This document shows, piece after piece, positions 5,150-6,183 of a stretch of 6,183 bases of DNA (its first letter is position 1; each line of letters starts with the position of its first letter). This DNA is from JBOGEB01 sp050743125 (GTDB taxonomy: Bacteria > Actinomycetota > Nitriliruptoria > Euzebyales > Egibacteraceae): assembly GCA_050743125.1 (NCBI GenBank), contig JBOGEB010000228.1:1-6183 (forward strand), read 5' to 3'. The translations under genes and the position numbers were made by a program. The notes under the pieces are model-generated. The model saw only the letters and a program-made list of their open reading frames with translations. It did not search any database and had not been told where the DNA came from.

Positions 5150-5390
5150 CGGGATCGATTTCCCGGTCCCACCGCCACACCGCCACCTCAGTAGGATTTT
5201 CAGAGGGAAAATCGGGCTCTTGGCATGGACCTGTGGGTGGGTTGCGCGGTCGTCGCACCTGCCGCCCCCAGGCTCCGGACGCTCGACAGAAACGTCACGC
5301 GCGCGGGCGTGCGTGACCGCGCTGACACCAGCCTGCCCAGGCAGCCACCTCGCTCACCGCCCACACACCCACAACGTTTCCCGCAAACCC
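5150..5390. other. Gene-free stretch downstream of the transposase remnant
   Basis: No gene is supported. A hairpin GATTTTC / GAAAATC with loop AGAGG is at 5195-5213. A related but imperfect pair, CGATTTCCC at about 5156-5164 and GGGAAAATCG at 5205-5214, could form a larger structure. This may be the right end of the insertion element or a terminator; no matching left end is seen. Confidence 0.45.
5195..5213. repeat. 7-base-arm hairpin, possible IS end or terminator
   Basis: GATTTTC (5195-5201) and GAAAATC (5207-5213) are exact reverse complements around AGAGG. It is AT-rich compared with its surroundings and lies about 46 bases after the likely transposase end, a usual place for a terminal inverted repeat. 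There is no T run to support a classical terminator. Confidence 0.5.
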
Positions 5391-5419
5391 TTGCCAACCG
5401 CATCGCTATATGACACAAT
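5391..5419 (+). promoter_or_regulatory. Promoter of the DUF222 gene, probably leaderless
   Basis: TTGCCA (5391-5396, five of six to TTGACA) is separated by 17 bases from CACAAT (5414-5419, four of six to TATAAT). The start point would fall about 7 bases on, at the ATG 5426. The 20 bases before the ATG are AT-rich and lack any Shine-Dalgarno, which agrees with a leaderless mRNA. Confidence 0.45.
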
Positions 5420-5425
5420 ACAAAC

Positions 5426-6183
5426 ATGCGTACGAACCAGGTCCAGAGTGCGGCGGTCGAGACGCTCGACGACCACGCCCTCCTCGACCTGGCCGAACAC
5501 GCGCTGGCCGCGCTGAGCGCGAGGCCGTTGGACGCCGCGGTGGAAGACACCGACCTCGCCGAGCGCGTCGAGCGGCTGCACCGGCTGGAGACGGTCGTGG
5601 TGGGAGAGAAGCTGCGCTGCGTCGCCGCGGTCGACGCCCGCGGGGCCTGGAGAGCCGAAGGCGCACGGTCGACCGCGGACCTGCTGGCGCGGCGGCTGCG
5701 GCTGACCCGCGGCGAGGCCCGGGCGCAGGCCGACACGGCGGTCGGGCTGGAGTCGCTGCCCGAGACCGCGCAGGCGCTGCGCGAGGGCACGATCGGTGTG
5801 GGGCAGGCGCAGGTCGCCGTGCAGACCGCGAAGGAGCTGCGTCCGGACGTGCGGGAAGAGTTGGACCGGCTGGTGGCCGGCGACGGCGGGGGGATGGACC
5901 GCCGCCAACTGCGCGAGCGGGTCGACGAGTGGACCCACACCGTCGACCGTGACGCGCTGGCCGGAAGAGAACGAAGGGCGTGGGCCAACCGGCGGCTGTC
6001 GATGACCACCGACACCCCCGACGGGGCCCTGCGCGGAGGGTTCGAGCTCGACCCGGTCGGCGGCGCCACGCTGACCGCCGCGCTGGACCCGCTGGCCCGC
6101 AAAACCAGCCACGCCGACGACCGCACCTACCCGCAAAGAATGGCCGACGCGCTCGTCGAGCTCGCCCGACGCTCACTCGACGC
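5426..6183 (+). CDS. DUF222 / 13E12-repeat HNH endonuclease family protein (3' end outside window)
   Basis: The first 252 codons are present and open to the window edge. Residues about 40-180 match the DUF222 domain: a long helical region with ARSTADLLARRLRLTRGEAR, LESLPETAQALREGTIGVGQ and AQVAVQTAKEL. Then come FELDPVGGATLTAALDPLAR and QRMADALVELARRSLD, the usual stretch before the HNH nuclease domain, which would lie beyond 6183. These proteins are very common in multiple copies in mycobacteria and other actinobacteria; some are linked to mobile DNA and their biological role is largely unknown. ATG 5426 is chosen because the frame has no better start and the promoter points to it. The HNH motif is not visible here, so nuclease activity is inferred from the family. 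Confidence 0.9.
   Translation, partial: MRTNQVQSAAVETLDDHALLDLAEHALAALSARPLDAAVEDTDLAERVERLHRLETVVVGEKLRCVAAVDARGAWRAEGARSTADLLARRLRLTRGEARAQADTAVGLESLPETAQALREGTIGVGQAQVAVQTAKELRPDVREELDRLVAGDGGGMDRRQLRERVDEWTHTVDRDALAGRERRAWANRRLSMTTDTPDGALRGGFELDPVGGATLTAALDPLARKTSHADDRTYPQRMADALVELARRSLD

Noticed and set aside
5150..5516. Read-through extension of the transposase frame
   Set aside because: After LPIPWWNQRRLRL there is no family sequence, and it enters the DUF222 gene in the wrong frame.
5200..6126. Ser/Arg-rich minus-strand frame
   Set aside because: Shadow of the DUF222 gene, which has clear family sequence on the plus strand.
1..6183. tRNA or rRNA genes
   Set aside because: No tRNA-like arm pattern or rRNA core sequence was seen on either strand by eye.

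Overview
The window is high-GC DNA from an actinobacterium. The evidence is a WhiB-like iron-sulfur regulator (a family confined to Actinobacteria and their phages), an HTH-TPR regulator type, a DUF222/13E12 protein, frequent GTG starts with 4-base GTGA gene overlaps, and promoters that suggest leaderless mRNAs. The genus cannot be fixed from the sequence. The region looks accessory: small regulators, toxin-antitoxin genes and broken large genes lie close together.

Layout. (1) Bases 1-1596 hold the 3' end of one HTH-TPR type regulator and a second tandem copy of the same family, all on the plus strand. Their 3' ends are almost identical. (2) Bases 1710-2451 hold three small plus-strand genes joined by two GTGA stop/start overlaps. 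The first is a small C2H2-like protein, the second a small Cys-rich protein with an Arg/Trp-rich tail, and the third a WhiB-like protein. (3) Bases 2531-2881 hold a small protein resembling the Rv0078B antitoxin family with no toxin next to it. Facing it on the minus strand is the start of a zinc-ribbon gene that is cut off or overprinted at the antitoxin stop. (4) Bases 3116-3716 hold a complete ribbon-helix-helix antitoxin and MazF/PemK-type toxin pair with its own promoter. (5) Bases 3649-4197, minus strand, hold the wreck of a large nSTAND ATPase/WD40 protein: a short NTPase piece joined out of frame to the last WD40 repeat. (6) Bases about 4200-5149, plus strand, hold the catalytic part of a DDE transposase without its N-terminus. 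It meets the nSTAND remnant at a strong palindrome. (7) From 5426 to the end runs the N-terminal DUF222 part of a 13E12-type HNH endonuclease gene.

How it fits together. The intact functional units appear to be the HTH-TPR gene, the three-gene coupled cassette ending in the WhiB-like gene, the MazEF-like module and the DUF222 gene. The material between them is gene debris, consistent with repeated insertion and deletion. No complete new defence system is visible. The best candidate for something undescribed is the coupled cassette of two small, probably metal-binding proteins with a WhiB-like protein. Family names below were recognised by eye from sequence motifs and no database search was run.
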